64,000 nucleotides of DNA from Nomia melanderi. Taxonomy: Eukaryota > Arthropoda > Insecta > Hymenoptera > Halictidae. The stretch is taken from assembly GCF_051020985.1 (NCBI RefSeq), contig NW_027475174.1, positions 124,001 through 188,000 on the forward strand. The letters are read 5' to 3'. Under the pieces are notes generated by a model. The model was not told the DNA's origin and did not search any database. It saw nothing but the letters and a program-made list of their open reading frames with translations. The position numbers and the translations under genes are program-made. Positions 1 to 11,820 of the stretch are shown in pieces (within the stretch, counting starts at the first letter, position 1; each line of letters starts with the position of its first letter).

Positions 1-55
1 CAATATATATCAGGTGATATCTCGGGTGCTATTATAAATAGCGCAATAAGCCAAA

Positions 56-230
56 GTGAATGATCTGCAGGAGGCCATGGCGCATGAATCTGTGCAGCGG
101 GAACGACCTCGGACCACCAGGGGCCGAGAAAACCACCGTCTCATGCGGCCGGACACTCAGGGTCGGGGAAAAATCCAATATATATCTGGTGATATCTCGG
201 GCGCTATTAGAGTTAGCGCGATAAATCAAA
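56..230. repeat. Hybrid monomer m1/m2 causing a one-monomer deletion
   Basis: The left part matches m1 (GGCCATGGCGCATGAATC, GGGAACGACCTCGG). The right part matches m2 (CGTCTCATGCGGCCGG, GGTCGGGGAAAAATCC). The switch lies between about 108 and 139, across the CTCGG...CCGAG dyad where m1 and m2 are identical. The unit is 700 bp instead of 875, exactly one monomer shorter. This fits one unequal exchange or conversion between neighbouring monomers. Confidence 0.85.
108..128. other. Second dyad of the monomer, consensus form
   Basis: An imperfect inverted repeat found in almost every monomer: left arm CTCGGACC (108-115), 5-nt centre ACCAG, right arm GGGCCGAG (121-128). Seven of the eight positions pair, with one A/G mismatch at the sixth pair from the outside. 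It lies immediately before the variable cassette. Any role as a protein-binding site or cruciform is inference. Confidence 0.8.
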
Positions 231-365
231 GTGAATTATCTGCAGGAGGCCCTGGCGCATGCATCTGTGCAGCGGGACCGACCTCGGACAACCAGGGGCC
301 GAGAAAACCACCGTCTCATGGGGCCGGACACTCAGGGTCGGCGAAAAATCCAATATATATCTGGT
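191..365. repeat. Reference type-A monomer
   Basis: A representative 175-bp unit running from one GATATC to the base before the next. Hand count: 44 C and 51 G (54% G+C) and 13 CpG dinucleotides, against 12.8 expected from base composition. The type-A cassette after the CCGAG arm reads CCACCGTCTCATGGGGCCGG, continuing ACACTCAGGG. Type A and close relatives (for example those with GGACTGTCAGGG instead of GGACACTCAGGG) make up most of the window. The start at GATATC is a convention; the true unit boundary of a tandem array is arbitrary. Confidence 0.95.
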
Positions 366-367
366 GA

Positions 368-390
368 TATCTCGGGTGCTATTAGAGATA
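368..390. other. First dyad of the monomer (TATCTC...GAGATA)
   Basis: A 6-bp perfect inverted repeat with an 11-nt centre: TATCTC at 368-373 and GAGATA at 385-390. It overlaps the EcoRV site. Monomers with TTACAGATAGC instead of TTAGAGATAGC keep only 5 bp, and those with TATAAATAGC (m5) lose it. Function unknown. Confidence 0.75.
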
Positions 391-755
391 GCGCAATAAA
401 CCAAAGTGAATTATCTGCAGGAGGCCCTGGCGCATGAATGTGTGCAGCGGGAACGACCTCGAACCACCAGGGGCCGAGAAAACCGCAGTCTCATGGAGCC
501 GGACACTCAGGGTCATTTATCAGTCCAGCATATATCTGGTGATATCTCGTGTGCTATTAGAGATAGCGCAATAAACCAAAGTGAGTTATCTGCAGGAGGC
601 CCTGGCGCATGAATCTGTGCAGCGGGAACGACCTCGGGACACAAGGGGCCGAGAAAACCACCGTGTCATGGGGCCGGGATGTCAGGGTCAGGGAAAAATC
701 CAATATATATCAGGTGATATCTCGGGTGCTATTATAAATAGCGCAATAAGCCAAA

Positions 756-1629
756 GTGAATGATCTGCAGGAGGCCATGGCGCATGAATCTGTGCAGCGG
801 GAACGACCTCGGACCACCAGGGGCCGAGAAAACCACCGTGTCATGGGGCGGACACTCAGTGTCAGGAAAAAATCCATTATATATCTGGTGATATCTCAGG
901 TGCTATTAGAGATACCGCAATAAATCAAAGTGCATTGTCTGTAGGAGGCCCTGGCGCAAGAACCTGTGCAGCGGGATCGAACTCGGACCACCAGGGGCCG
1001 AGAAAACCACCGTCTCATGCGGCCGGACACTCAGGGTCGGGGAAAAATCCAATATATATCTGGTGATATCTCGGGCGCTATTAGAGTTAGCGCGATAAAT
1101 CAAAGTGAATTATCTGCAGGAGGCCCTGGCGCATGCATCTGTGCAGCGGGACCGACCTCGGACAACCAGGGGCCGAGAAAACCACCGTCTCATGGGGCCG
1201 GACACTCAGGGTCGGCGAAAAATCCAATATATATCTGGTGATATCTCGGGTGCTATTAGAGATAGCGCAATAAACCAAAGTGAATTATCTGCAGGAGGCC
1301 CTGGCGCATGAATGTGTGCAGCGGGAACGACCTCGAACCACCAGGGGCCGAGAAAACCGCAGTCTCATGGAGCCGGACACTCAGGGTCATTTATCAGTCC
1401 AGCATATATCTGGTGATATCTCGTGTGCTATTAGAGATAGCGCAATAAACCAAAGTGAGTTATCTGCAGGAGGCCCTGGCGCATGAATCTGTGCAGCGGG
1501 AACGACCTCGGGACACAAGGGGCCGAGAAAACCACCGTGTCATGGGGCCGGGATGTCAGGGTCAGGGAAAAATCCAATATATATCAGGTGATATCTCGGG
1601 TGCTATTATAAATAGCGCAATAAGCCAAA
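756..1629. repeat. Complete 5-monomer HOR unit of block A1
   Basis: m1 to m5 in order. The length is 874 bp rather than 875 because the m1 cassette at about 845-850 reads GGGGCGGAC where the next copies read GGGGCCGGAC. The following unit from 1630 is nearly identical by eye. Confidence 0.9.
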
Positions 1630-2814
1630 GTGAATGATCTGCAGGAGGCCATGGCGCATGAATCTGTGCAGCGGGAACGACCTCGGACCACCAGGGGCCG
1701 AGAAAACCACCGTGTCATGGGGCCGGACACTCAGTGTCAGGAAAAAATCCATTATATATCTGGTGATATCTCAGGTGCTATTAGAGATACCGCAATAAAT
1801 CAAAGTGCATTGTCTGTAGGAGGCCCTGGCGCAAGAACCTGTGCAGCGGGATCGAACTCGGACCACCAGGGGCCGAGAAAACCACCGTCTCATGCGGCCG
1901 GACACTCAGGGTCGGGGAAAAATCCAATATATATCTGGTGATATCTCGGGCGCTATTAGAGTTAGCGCGATAAATCAAAGTGAATTATCTGCAGGAGGCC
2001 CTGGCGCATGCATCTGTGCAGCGGGACCGACCTCGGACAACCAGGGGCCGAGAAAACCACCGTCTCATGGGGCCGGACACTCAGGGTCGGCGAAAAATCC
2101 AATATATATCTGGTGATATCTCGGGTGCTATTAGAGATAGCGCAATAAACCAAAGTGAATTATCTGCAGGAGGCCCTGGCGCATGAATGTGTGCAGCGGG
2201 AACGACCTCGAACCACCAGGGGCCGAGAAAACCGCAGTCTCATGGAGCCGGACACTCAGGGTCATTTAACAATCCAGCATATATCTGGTGATATCTCGTG
2301 TGCTATTAGAGATAGCGCAATAAACCAAAGTGAATTATCTGCAGGAGGCCCTGGCGCATGAATCTGTGCAGCGGGAACGACCTAGGACCACCAGGGGCCG
2401 AGATAATCACCGTGTCATGGGGCCGGGATGTCAGGGTCAGGGAAAAATCCAATATATATCAGGTGATATCTCGTGTGCTATTAGAGATAGCGCAATAAAT
2501 CAAAGTGCATTGTCTGTAGGAGGCCCTGGCGCATGAATCTGGGCAGCGGGAACGACCTCGGACCACCAGGGGCCGAGAAAACCACCGTCTCACGGGGCCG
2601 GACACTCAGGATCAGGGGAAAATCCAATATATATCTGGCGATATCTCGGGTGCTATTAGATGCAGCGCAATAAACCATAGTGCATTATCTGTAGGAGGGT
2701 CTGGCGCATGAATTTGTGCAGCGGGATCGACCTCGGACCACCAGGGGCCGAAAAAACCACCGACACATGGGGCTGGGCACTCAGGGTCAGGGAAAAATCG
2801 AATATATATCTGGT

Positions 2815-2989
2815 GATATCTCGGGTTCTATTACAGATAGCGCGATAAATCAAAGTGCATTGTCTGCAGGAGGCCCTGGCGCATCAATCTGTGCAGCAGC
2901 AACGACCTCGGACCACCAGGGCCCAAGAAAATTACAGATTTTCGGTATCCGTCATCCAAGGTCATGTAAAAATCCAGCATATATCTGGT
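2815..2989. repeat. Reference type-B monomer (divergent cassette)
   Basis: Same length and nearly the same flanks as type A, but the 30 bp at about 2932-2961 are replaced by a sequence beginning TTACAGATTTTCGGTATCCG. Aligned without gaps to the type-A cassette, about half of the 30 positions match, whereas the flanks are almost identical. It is followed by GTCATGTAAAAATCCAGCAT rather than GTCAGGGAAAAATCCAATAT. Other type-B monomers lie near 3457, 4688, 9065, 9590, 10818, 13445, 13970, 15196, 16420, 17470, 17650, 18000, 18175, 31475 and in the 35 and 39 kb regions. Confidence 0.9.
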
Positions 2990-4376
2990 GATATCTCGGG
3001 TGCTATTAGAGATAGCGCAATAAATCAAATTGCATTGTCTGCAGGAGACCCTGGCGCATGAATCTGGACAGCGGGAACGACCTTGGACCACCAGGGGCCG
3101 AGAAAACCACAGTCACATGGGGCCGGGCACTCAGGATCAGGGGAAAATTCAATATATATCTGGTGATATCTCGGGTGCTATTAGAGATAGCGCAATAAAC
3201 CAAAGTGAGTTATCTGCAGGAGGCCCTGGCGCATGCATCTGTGCAGCGGGAACGACCTCGGACCACCAGGGGCCGAAAAAACCACCGTCTCATGGGGCCG
3301 GACACTCAGTGTCAGGCAAAAATCCAATATATATCTGGTGATATCTCGGGTTCTATTACAGATAGCGCGATAAATCAAAGTGCATTGTCTGCAGGAGGCC
3401 CTGGCGCATGAATCTGTGCAGCAGCAACGACCTCGGACAACCAGGGCCCAAGAAAATTACAGATTTTCGGTATCCGTCACCCAAGGTCATGTAAACATCC
3501 AGCATATATCTGGTGATATCTCGGGTGCTATTAGAGATAGCGCAATAAATCAAATTGCACTGTCTGCAGGAGACCCTGGCGCATGAATCTGTGCAGCCGG
3601 AAAGACCTCGGACCACCAGGGGCCGAGAAAACCACTGTCTGATGGGGCCGGACACTCAGGGTCATGGAAAAATCCAATATATACCTGGTGATATCTCGGG
3701 TGCAATTAGAGATAGCGCAATAAATCAAAGTGCATTGTCTGTAGGAGGCCCTGGCGCATGCATCTGTGGACTGGGAACGACGTCGGACCACCAGGGGCCG
3801 AGAGAACAACCGTCTCATGGGGCCGGACACTCAGGGTCAGGGAAAAATCCAATATATATCTGGTGATATCTTGGGTGCTATTACAGATAGCGCAATAAAC
3901 CAAACTGAATTATCTGCAGGAGGCCCTGGCGCATGCATCTGTGCAGCGGGAACGACCTCCGACCACCAGGGGCCGAGGCAACCACCGTCTCATGGGGCCG
4001 GACACTCAGGGTCAGGGAAAAATCCAATATATATCTGGTGATATCTCGGGTGCTATTACAGATAGCCCAATAAATCAATGTGCATTTTCTGTAGGAGGCC
4101 CTGGCGCATGAATCTGTGCAGCGGGAACGACCTCGGACCACCAGGGGCCGAGAAAACCGCAGTCTCATGGGGCCGGACATATCAGGGTCAGGGACAAATC
4201 CAATATATATCTGGTGATATCTCGGGTGCTATTACAGATAGCGCAATAAATCAAAGTGCATTGTCTGTAGGAGGCCCTGGCGCATGAATCTGGACAGCGG
4301 GAACGACCTCGGACCACCAGAGGCCGAGATAACCACCGTCTCATTGGGCCGGACACTCACGGGCAGGGGAAATGCC

Positions 4377-4392
4377 AATATATATATCAGTT
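4377..4392. repeat. Length-variable (TA) run in the AT-rich part of a monomer
   Basis: The run reads CCAATATATATATCAG in B1 (from 4374) and B2 (from 10504), but is one TA shorter in B3 (14884) and in the 26/27-monomer unit 2 (19437). A similar +TA form, CCAATATATATATCTGG, occurs at about 5427, 11557, 15935, 20487, 25388, 31687 and 41660. The length steps act as lineage markers for the large copies. Confidence 0.85.
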
Positions 4393-4567
4393 GATATCTC
4401 GGGTGCTATTACAGATAACGCAATAAATCAAAGTGCATTGTCTGCAGGAGGCCCTGGCGCATGAATCTGTGCAGCGGGAACGACCTCGGACCACCAGAGG
4501 CCGAGAAAACCACAGTCTCATGGGGCCGGACACTCAGGGTCAGGGGAAAATCCAATATATATCTGGA

Positions 4568-4742
4568 GATATTTCGGGTGCTATTAGAGATAGCGCAATA
4601 AATCAAAGTGCATTGTCCGCAGGAGTCCCTTGCGCATGAATCTGTGCAGGAGGAACGACATCGGACCACCAGGGCCCGAGAAACTTACAGATTTTCGGTG
4701 TCCGTCACCCAAAGTCATGTAAAAATCCAGTATATATATGGT
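4568..4742. repeat. Variant monomer flanked by lost EcoRV sites
   Basis: A type-B monomer in which the usual GATATC is GATATT at its left edge (4568) and is replaced by GCTTTC (in GGTGCTTTCTCGGG) at its right edge (4743). The GGTGCTTTCTCGGG form recurs with type-B cassettes at about 10873, 15251, 16477, 17701, 18227, 19801, 21029, 31529, 32229, 35209, 36079 and 39049. These monomers would interrupt an EcoRV ladder. Confidence 0.85.
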
Positions 4743-5690
4743 GCTTTCTCGGGTGCTATTACAGATAGCGCAATAAATCAAAGTGCATTGTCCGTAGGAG
4801 GCCCTGGCGCATTCATCTGTGCAGCGGGAACGACCTCGGACCACCAGGGGCCGAGAAAACCACAGTCTCATGGGGCCGGACACTCAGGGTCAGCGGAAAA
4901 TCCAATATATATCTGGTGATATCTCGGTTGCTATTAGAGATAGCGCAATAAACCAAAGTAAATTATCTGCAGGAGGCCCTGGCGCATGCATCTGTACAGC
5001 GGGAACGACCTCGGACCACCAGGGGCCGAGAAAACCTCCGTCTCATGCGGCCGGACACTCAGGGTCAGGGAAAAATCCAATATATATCTGGTGATATCTC
5101 GGGTGCTATTACAGATAGCCCAATACATCAAAGTACATTGTCTGTAGGAGGCCCTGGCGCATGAATCTGTGCTGCGGGAACGACCTCGGACCACCAGGGG
5201 CCGAGAAAACCACCGTCTCATGGGGCCGGACACTCGGGGTCAGGGGAAAATCCTATATATATCTGGTGATATCTCGGGTGCTATTAGAGATAGCGCAATA
5301 AACCAAAGTGAATTATCTGCAGGTGGCCCTGGCGCATGCATCTGTGCAGCGGGAACGACCTCGGACCACCAGGGGCCGAGAAAACCTCCGTCTCATGGGG
5401 CCGGACACTCAGGGTCAGGGGAAAATCCAATATATATATCTGGTGATATCTCGGTTGCTATTACAGATAGCGCAATAAATCAAAGTGCACTGTCTGTAGG
5501 AGGCCCTGGCGCATGAACCTGGGCTGCGGGAACGACCTCGGACCACCAGGGGCCGAGAAAACCGCAGTCTCATGAGGCCGGACACTCAGGGTCAGGGAAA
5601 AATCCAATATATATCTGGTGATATCTCGGGTGCTATTACAGATAGCCCAATACATCAAAGTGCATTGTCTGTAGGAGGCCCTGGCGCATG

Positions 5691-8610
5691 CATCTGTGCA
5701 GCGGGAACGACCTCGGACAACCAGGGGCCGAGAAAACCACCGTCTCATGGGGCCGGACACTCAGGGTCGGCGAAAAATCCAATATATATCTGGTGATATC
5801 TCGGGTGCTATTAGAGATAGCGCAATAAACCAAAGTGAATTATCTGCAGGAGGCCCTGGCGCATGAATGTGTGCAGCGGGAACGACCTCGGACCACCAGG
5901 GGCCGAGAAAACCACCGTGTCATGGGGCCGGGATGTCAGGGTCAGGGAAAAATCCAATATATATCAGGTGATATCTCGGGTGCTATTATAAATAGCGCAA
6001 TAAGCCAAAGTGAATTATCTGCAGGAGGCCCTGGCGCATGAATCTGTGCAGCGGGAACGACCTCGGACCACCAGGGGCCGAGAAAACCACCGTGTCATGG
6101 GACCGGACACTCAGTGTCAGGAAAAAATCCATTATATATCTGGTGATATCTCAGGTGCTATTAGAGATACCACAATAAATCAAAGTGCATTGTCTGTAGG
6201 AGGCCCTGGCGCATGAACCTGTGCAGCGGGATCGAACTCGGACCACCAGGGGCCGAGAAAACCACCGTCTCATGCGGCCGGACACTCAGGGTCGGGGAAA
6301 AATCCAATATATATCTGGTGATATCTCGGGCGCTATTAGAGTTAGCGCGATAAATCAAAGTGAATTATCTGCAGGAGGCCCTGGCGCATGCATCTGTGCA
6401 GCGGGAACGACCTCGGACAACCAGGGGCCGAGAAAACCACCGTCTCATGGGGCCGGACACTCAGGGTCGGCGAAAAATCCAATATATATCTGGTGATATC
6501 TCGGGTGCTATTAGAGATAGCGGAATAAACCAAAGTGAATTATCTGCAGGAGGCCCTGGCGCATGAATGTGTGCAGCGGGAACGACCTCGAACCACCAGG
6601 GGCCGAGAAAACCGCAGTCTCATGGAGCCGGACACTCAGGGTCATTTATCAGTCCAGCATATATCTGGTGATATCTCGTGTGCTATTAGAGATAGCGCAA
6701 TAAACCAAAGTGAATTATCTGCAGGAGGCCCTGGCGCATGAATCTGTGCAGCGGGAACGACCTCGGACCACCAGGGGCCGAGAAAACCACCGTGTCATGG
6801 GGCCGGGATGTCAGGGTCAGGGAAAAATCCAATATATATCAGGTGATATCTCGGGTGCTATTATAAATAGCGCAATAAGCCAAAGTGAATGATCTGCAGG
6901 AGGCCATGGCGCATGAATCTGTGCAGCGGGAACGACCTCGGACCACCAGGGGCCGAGAAAACCACAGTGTCATGGGGCCGGACACTCAGTGTCAGGAAAA
7001 AATCCATTATATATCTGGTGATATCTCAGGTGCTATTAGAGATACCGCAATAAATCAAAGTGCATTGTCTGTAGGAGGCCCTGGCGCATGAACCTGTGCA
7101 GCGGGATCGAACTCGGACCACCAGGGGCCGAGAAAACCACCGTCTCATGCGGCCGGACACTCAGGGTCGGGGAAAAATCCAATATATATCTGGTGATATC
7201 TCGGGCGCTATTAGAGTTAGCGCGATAAATCAAAGTGAATTATCTGCAGGAGGCCCTGGCGCATGCATCTGTGCAGCGGGAACGACCTCGGACAACCAGG
7301 GGCCGAGAAAACCACCGTCTCATGGGGCCGGACACTCAGGGTCGGCGAAAAATCCAATATATATCTGGTGATATCTCGGGTGCTATTAGAGATAGCGCAA
7401 TAAACCAAAGTGGATTATCTGCAGGAGGCCCTGGCGCATGAATGTGTGCAGCGGGAACGACCTCGAACCACCAGGGGCCGAGAAAACCGCAGTCTCATGG
7501 AGCCGGACACTCAGGGTCATTTATCAGTCCAGCATATATCTGGTGATATCTCGTGTGCTATTAGAGATAGCGCAATAAACCAAAGTGAGTTATCTGCAGG
7601 AGGCCCTGGCGCATGAATCTGTGCAGCGGGAACGACCTCGGGACACAAGGGGCCGAGAAAACCACCGTGTCATGGGGCCGGGATGTCAGGGTCAGGGAAA
7701 AATCCAATATATATCAGGTGATATCTCGGGTGCTATTATAAATAGCGCAATAAGCCAAAGTGAATGATCTGCAGGAGGCCATGGCGCATGAATCTGTGCA
7801 GCGGGAACGACCTCGGACCACCAGGGGCCGAGAAAACCACCGTGTCATGGGGCCGGACACTCAGTGTCAGGAAAAAATCCATTATATATCTGGTGATATC
7901 TCAGGTGCTATTAGAGATACCGCAATAAATCAAAGTGCATTGTCTGTAGGAGGCCCTGGCGCAAGAACCTGTGCAGCGGGATCGAACTCGGACCACCAGG
8001 GGCCGAGAAAACCACCGTCTCATGCGGCCGGACACTCAGGGTCGGGGAAAAATCAAATATATATCTGGTGATATCTCGGGCGCTATTAGAGTTAGCGCGA
8101 TAAATCAAAGTGAATTATCTGCAGGAGGCCCTGGCGCATGCATCTGTGCAGCGGGACCGACCTCGGACAACCAGGGGCCGAGAAAACCACCGTCTCATGG
8201 GGCCGGACACTCAGGGTCGGCGAAAAATCCAATATATATCTGGTGATATCTCGGGTGCTATTAGAGATAGCGCAATAAACCAAAGTGAATTATCTGCAGG
8301 AGGCCCTGGCGCATGAATGTGTGCAGCGGGAACGACCTCGAACCACCAGGGGCCGAGAAAACCGCAGTCTCATGGAGCCGGACACTCAGGGTCATTTAAC
8401 AATCCAGCATATATCTGGTGATATCTCGTGTGCTATTAGAGATAGCGCAATAAACCAAAGTGAATTATCTGCAGGAGGCCCTGGCGCATGAATCTGTGCA
8501 GCGGGAACGACCTAGGACCACCAGGGGCCGAGAAAATCACCGTGTCATGGGGCCGGGATGTCAGGGTCAGGGAAAAATCCAATATATATCAGGTGATATC
8601 TCGTGTGCTA
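5691..8610. repeat. Block A2: three-plus units of the 5-monomer HOR
   Basis: Returns to m3 after block B1, followed by a hybrid m4/m5 monomer (about 5835) and then m1-m5 units starting at 6010, 6885 and 7760. The last unit shares alleles with A1 units, such as GCGCAAGAACCTG in m2 at about 7960 (as at 951 and 1829), whereas m2 at 6215 and 7090 has GCGCATGAACCTG. It ends in the same m5-with-m4-tail hybrid as A1 at about 8460-8610. Confidence 0.9.
5835..6009. repeat. Hybrid monomer m4/m5 in block A2
   Basis: Begins as m4 (GAATGTGTGCAGCGGG, last m4-specific base at about 5869) and switches to m5-like sequence by 5891 (CTCGGACC where m4 has CTCGAACC), continuing with CCGTGTCATGGGGCCGGGAT. One monomer is missing from the m3-m4-m5 order at this point. 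Confidence 0.8.
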
Positions 8611-11600
8611 TTAGAGATAGCGCAATAAATCAAAGTGCATTGTCTGTAGGAGGCCCTGGCGCATGAATCTGGGCAGCGGGAACGACCTCGGACCACCAGG
8701 GGCCGAGAAAACCACCGTCTCACGGGGCCGGACACTCAGGATCAGGGGAAAATCCAATATATATCTGGCGATATCTCGGGTGCTATTAGATGCAGCGCAA
8801 TAAACCATAGTGCATTATCTGTAGGAGGGTCTGGCGCATGAATTTGTGCAGCGGGATCGACCTCGGACCACCAGGGGCCGAGAAAACCACCGACACATGG
8901 GGCTGGGCACTCAGGGTCAGGGAAAAATCGAATATATATCTGGTGATATCTCGGGTTCTATTACAGATAGCGCGATAAATCAAAGTGCATTGTCTGCAGG
9001 AGGCCCTGGCGCATCAATCTGTGCAGCAGCAACGACCTCGGACCACCAGGGCCCAAGAAAATTACAGATTTTCGGTATCCGTCATCCAAGGTCATGTAAA
9101 AATCCAGCATATATCTGGTGATATCTCGGGTGCTATTAGAGATAGCGCAATAAATCAAATTGCATTGTCTGCAGGAGACCCTGGCCCATGAATCTGGACA
9201 GCGGGAACGACCTTGGACCACCAGACGCCGAGAAAACCACAGTCACATGGGGCCGGGCACTCAGGATCAGGGGAAAATTCAATATATATCCGGTGATATC
9301 TCGGGTGCTATTAGAGATAGCGCAATAAACCAAAGTGAGTTATCTGCAGGAGGCCCTGGCGCATGCATCTGTGCAGCGGGAACGACCTCGGACCACCAGG
9401 GGCCGAAAAAACCACCGTCTCATGGGGCCGGACACTCAGTGTCAGGCAAAAATCCAATATATATCTGGTGATATCTCGGGTTCTATTACAGATAGCGCGA
9501 TAAATCAAAGTGCATTGTCTGCAGGAGGCCCTGGCGCATGAATCTGTGCAGCAGCAACGACCTCGGACAACCAGGGCCCAAGAAAATTACAGATTTTCGG
9601 TATCCGTCACCCAAGGTCATGTAAACATCCAGCATATATCTGGTGATATCTCGGGTGCTATTAGAGATAGCGCAATAAATCAAATTGCACTGTCTGCAGG
9701 AGACCCTGGCGCATGAATCTGTGCAGCCGGAAAGACCTCGGACCACCAGGGGCCGAGAAAACCACTGTCTGATGGGGCCGGACACTCAGGGTCATGGAAA
9801 AATCCAATATATACCTGGTGATATCTCGGGTGCAATTAGAGATAGCGCAATAAATCAAAGTGCATTGTCTGTAGGAGGCCCTGGCGCATGCATCTGTGGA
9901 CTGGGAACGACGTCGGACCACCAGGGGCCGAGAGAACAACCGTCTCATGGGGCCGGACACTCAGGGTCAGGGAAAAATCCAATATATATCTGGTGATATC
10001 TTGGGTGCTATTACAGATAGCGCAATAAACCAAACTGAATTATCTGCAGGAGGCCCTGGCGCATGCATCTGTGCAGCGGGAACGACCTCCGACCACCAGG
10101 GGCCGAGGCAACCACCGTCTCATGGGGCCGGACACTCAGGGTCAGGGAAAAATCCAATATATATCTGGTGATATCTCGGGTGCTATTACAGATAGCCCAA
10201 TAAATCAATGTGCATTTTCTGTAGGAGGCCCTGGCGCATGAATCTGTGCAGCGGGAACGACCTCGGACCACCAGGGGCCGAGAAAACCGCAGTCTCATGG
10301 GGCCGGACATATCAGGGTCAGGGACAAATCCAATATATATCTGGTGATATCTCGGGTGCTATTACAGATAGCGCAATAAATCAAAGTGCATTGTCTGTAG
10401 GAGGCCCTGGCGCATGAATCTGGACAGCGGGAACGACCTCGGACCACCAGAGGCCGAGATAACCACCGTCTCATTGGGCCGGACACTCACGGGCAGGGGA
10501 AATGCCAATATATATATCAGTTGATATCTCGGGTGCTATTACAGATAACGCAATAAATCAAAGTGCATTGTCTGCAGGAGGCCCTGGCGCATGAATCTGT
10601 GCAGCGGGAACGACCTCGGACCACCAGAGGCCGAGAAAACCACAGTCTCATGGGGCCGGACACTCAGGGTCAGGGGAAAATCCAATATATATCTGGAGAT
10701 ATTTCGGGTGCTATTAGAGATAGCGCAATAAATCAAAGTGCATTGTCCGCAGGAGTCCCTTGCGCATGAATCTGTGCAGGAGGAACGACATCGGACCACC
10801 AGGGCCCGAGAAACTTACAGATTTTCGGTGTCCGTCACCCAAAGTCATGTAAAAATCCAGTATATATATGGTGCTTTCTCGGGTGCTATTACAGATAGCG
10901 CAATAAATCAAAGTGCATTGTCCGTAGGAGGCCCTGGCGCATTCATCTGTGCAGCGGGAACGACCTCGGACCACCAGGGGCCGAGAAAACCACAGTCTCA
11001 TGGGGCCGGACACTCAGGGTCAGCGGAAAATCCAATATATATCTGGTGATATCTCGGTTGCTATTAGAGATAGCGCAATAAACCAAAGTAAATTATCTGC
11101 AGGAGGCCCTGGCGCATGCATCTGTACAGCGGGAACGACCTCGGACCACCAGGGGCCGAGAAAACCTCCGTCTCATGCGGCCGGACACTCAGGGTCAGGG
11201 AAAAATCCAATATATATCTGGTGATATCTCGGGTGCTATTACAGATAGCCCAATACATCAAAGTACATTGTCTGTAGGAGGCCCTGGCGCATGAATCTGT
11301 GCTGCGGGAACGACCTCGGACCACCAGGGGCCGAGAAAACCACCGTCTCATGGGGCCGGACACTCGGGGTCAGGGGAAAATCCTATATATATCTGGTGAT
11401 ATCTCGGGTGCTATTAGAGATAGCGCAATAAACCAAAGTGAATTATCTGCAGGTGGCCCTGGCGCATGCATCTGTGCAGCGGGAACGACCTCGGACCACC
11501 AGGGGCCGAGAAAACCTCCGTCTCATGGGGCCGGACACTCAGGGTCAGGGGAAAATCCAATATATATATCTGGTGATATCTCGGTTGCTATTACAGATAG

Positions 11601-11820
11601 CGCAATAAATCAAAGTGCACTGTCTGTAGGAGGCCCTGGCGCATGAACCTGGGCTGCGGGAACGACCTCGGACCACCAGGGGCCGAGAAAACCGCAGTCT
11701 CATGAGGCCGGACACTCAGGGTCAGGGAAAAATCCAATATATATCTGGTGATATCTCGGGTGCTATTACAGATAGCCCAATACATCAAAGTGCATTGTCT
11801 GTAGGAGGCCCTGGCGCATG
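8611..11820. repeat. Block B2: second copy of block B
   Basis: Matches B1 at a constant offset of 6130 bp over its full length. The few visible differences include CTGGCCCATG (9182) for CTGGCGCATG, CCAGACGCCG (9221) for CCAGGGGCCG, and GCCGAGAAAACC (8879) for GCCGAAAAAACC. Together A2 plus B1 or B2 form a 35-monomer super-repeat. 6130 is 35 x 175 plus 5 bp, and block-B features that add bases include the (TA) expansions and the extra base in ACATATCAGGG. Confidence 0.92.

Larger units (their letters stand above)
1..2480. repeat. Block A1: 5-monomer higher-order repeat (about 875 bp)
   Basis: Five distinguishable monomers repeat in fixed order (called m1-m5 here). m1 has GGAGGCCATGGCG and TCAGTGTCAGGAAAAAATCC. 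m2 has GGGATCGAACTCGG and CATGCGGCCGG. m3 has GCATGCATCTG and GGTCGGCGAAAAATCC. m4 has GAATGTGTGCAGCG with GGTCATTTATCAGTCCAGC. m5 has GGGACACAAGGGG and CCGGGATGTCAGGG. m1 starts at about 56, 756 and 1630, giving units of 700 bp (one monomer short), 874 bp (one C lost near 849) and a final unit that runs into block B. The last m5 (about 2330) is a hybrid whose tail carries the CTCGTGTGCTATTAG of m4. Confidence 0.92.
2481..5690. repeat. Block B1 (about 18 monomers)
   Basis: A run of mutually different monomers, including type-B cassettes at about 2932, 3457 and 4688. It does not repeat internally but recurs almost base for base 6130 bp downstream (8611-11820) and again from 12991. Markers include CTCACGGGGCCGGACACTCAGGATC near 2590, the GGACTGGGAACGACGTCGG monomer near 3778, the ACATATCAGGG insertion near 4176 and the long (TA) run at 4377-4387. 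By eye B1 and B2 differ at only a few positions, for example AGATAATCAC (2401) against AGAAAATCAC (8531). Confidence 0.92.

Noticed and set aside
2932..2961. CENP-B box in the type-B cassette (TTCGGTATCCGTCAC)
   Set aside because: It begins TTCG but lacks the required A and CGGG at the right spacing. The reverse strand does not match either.
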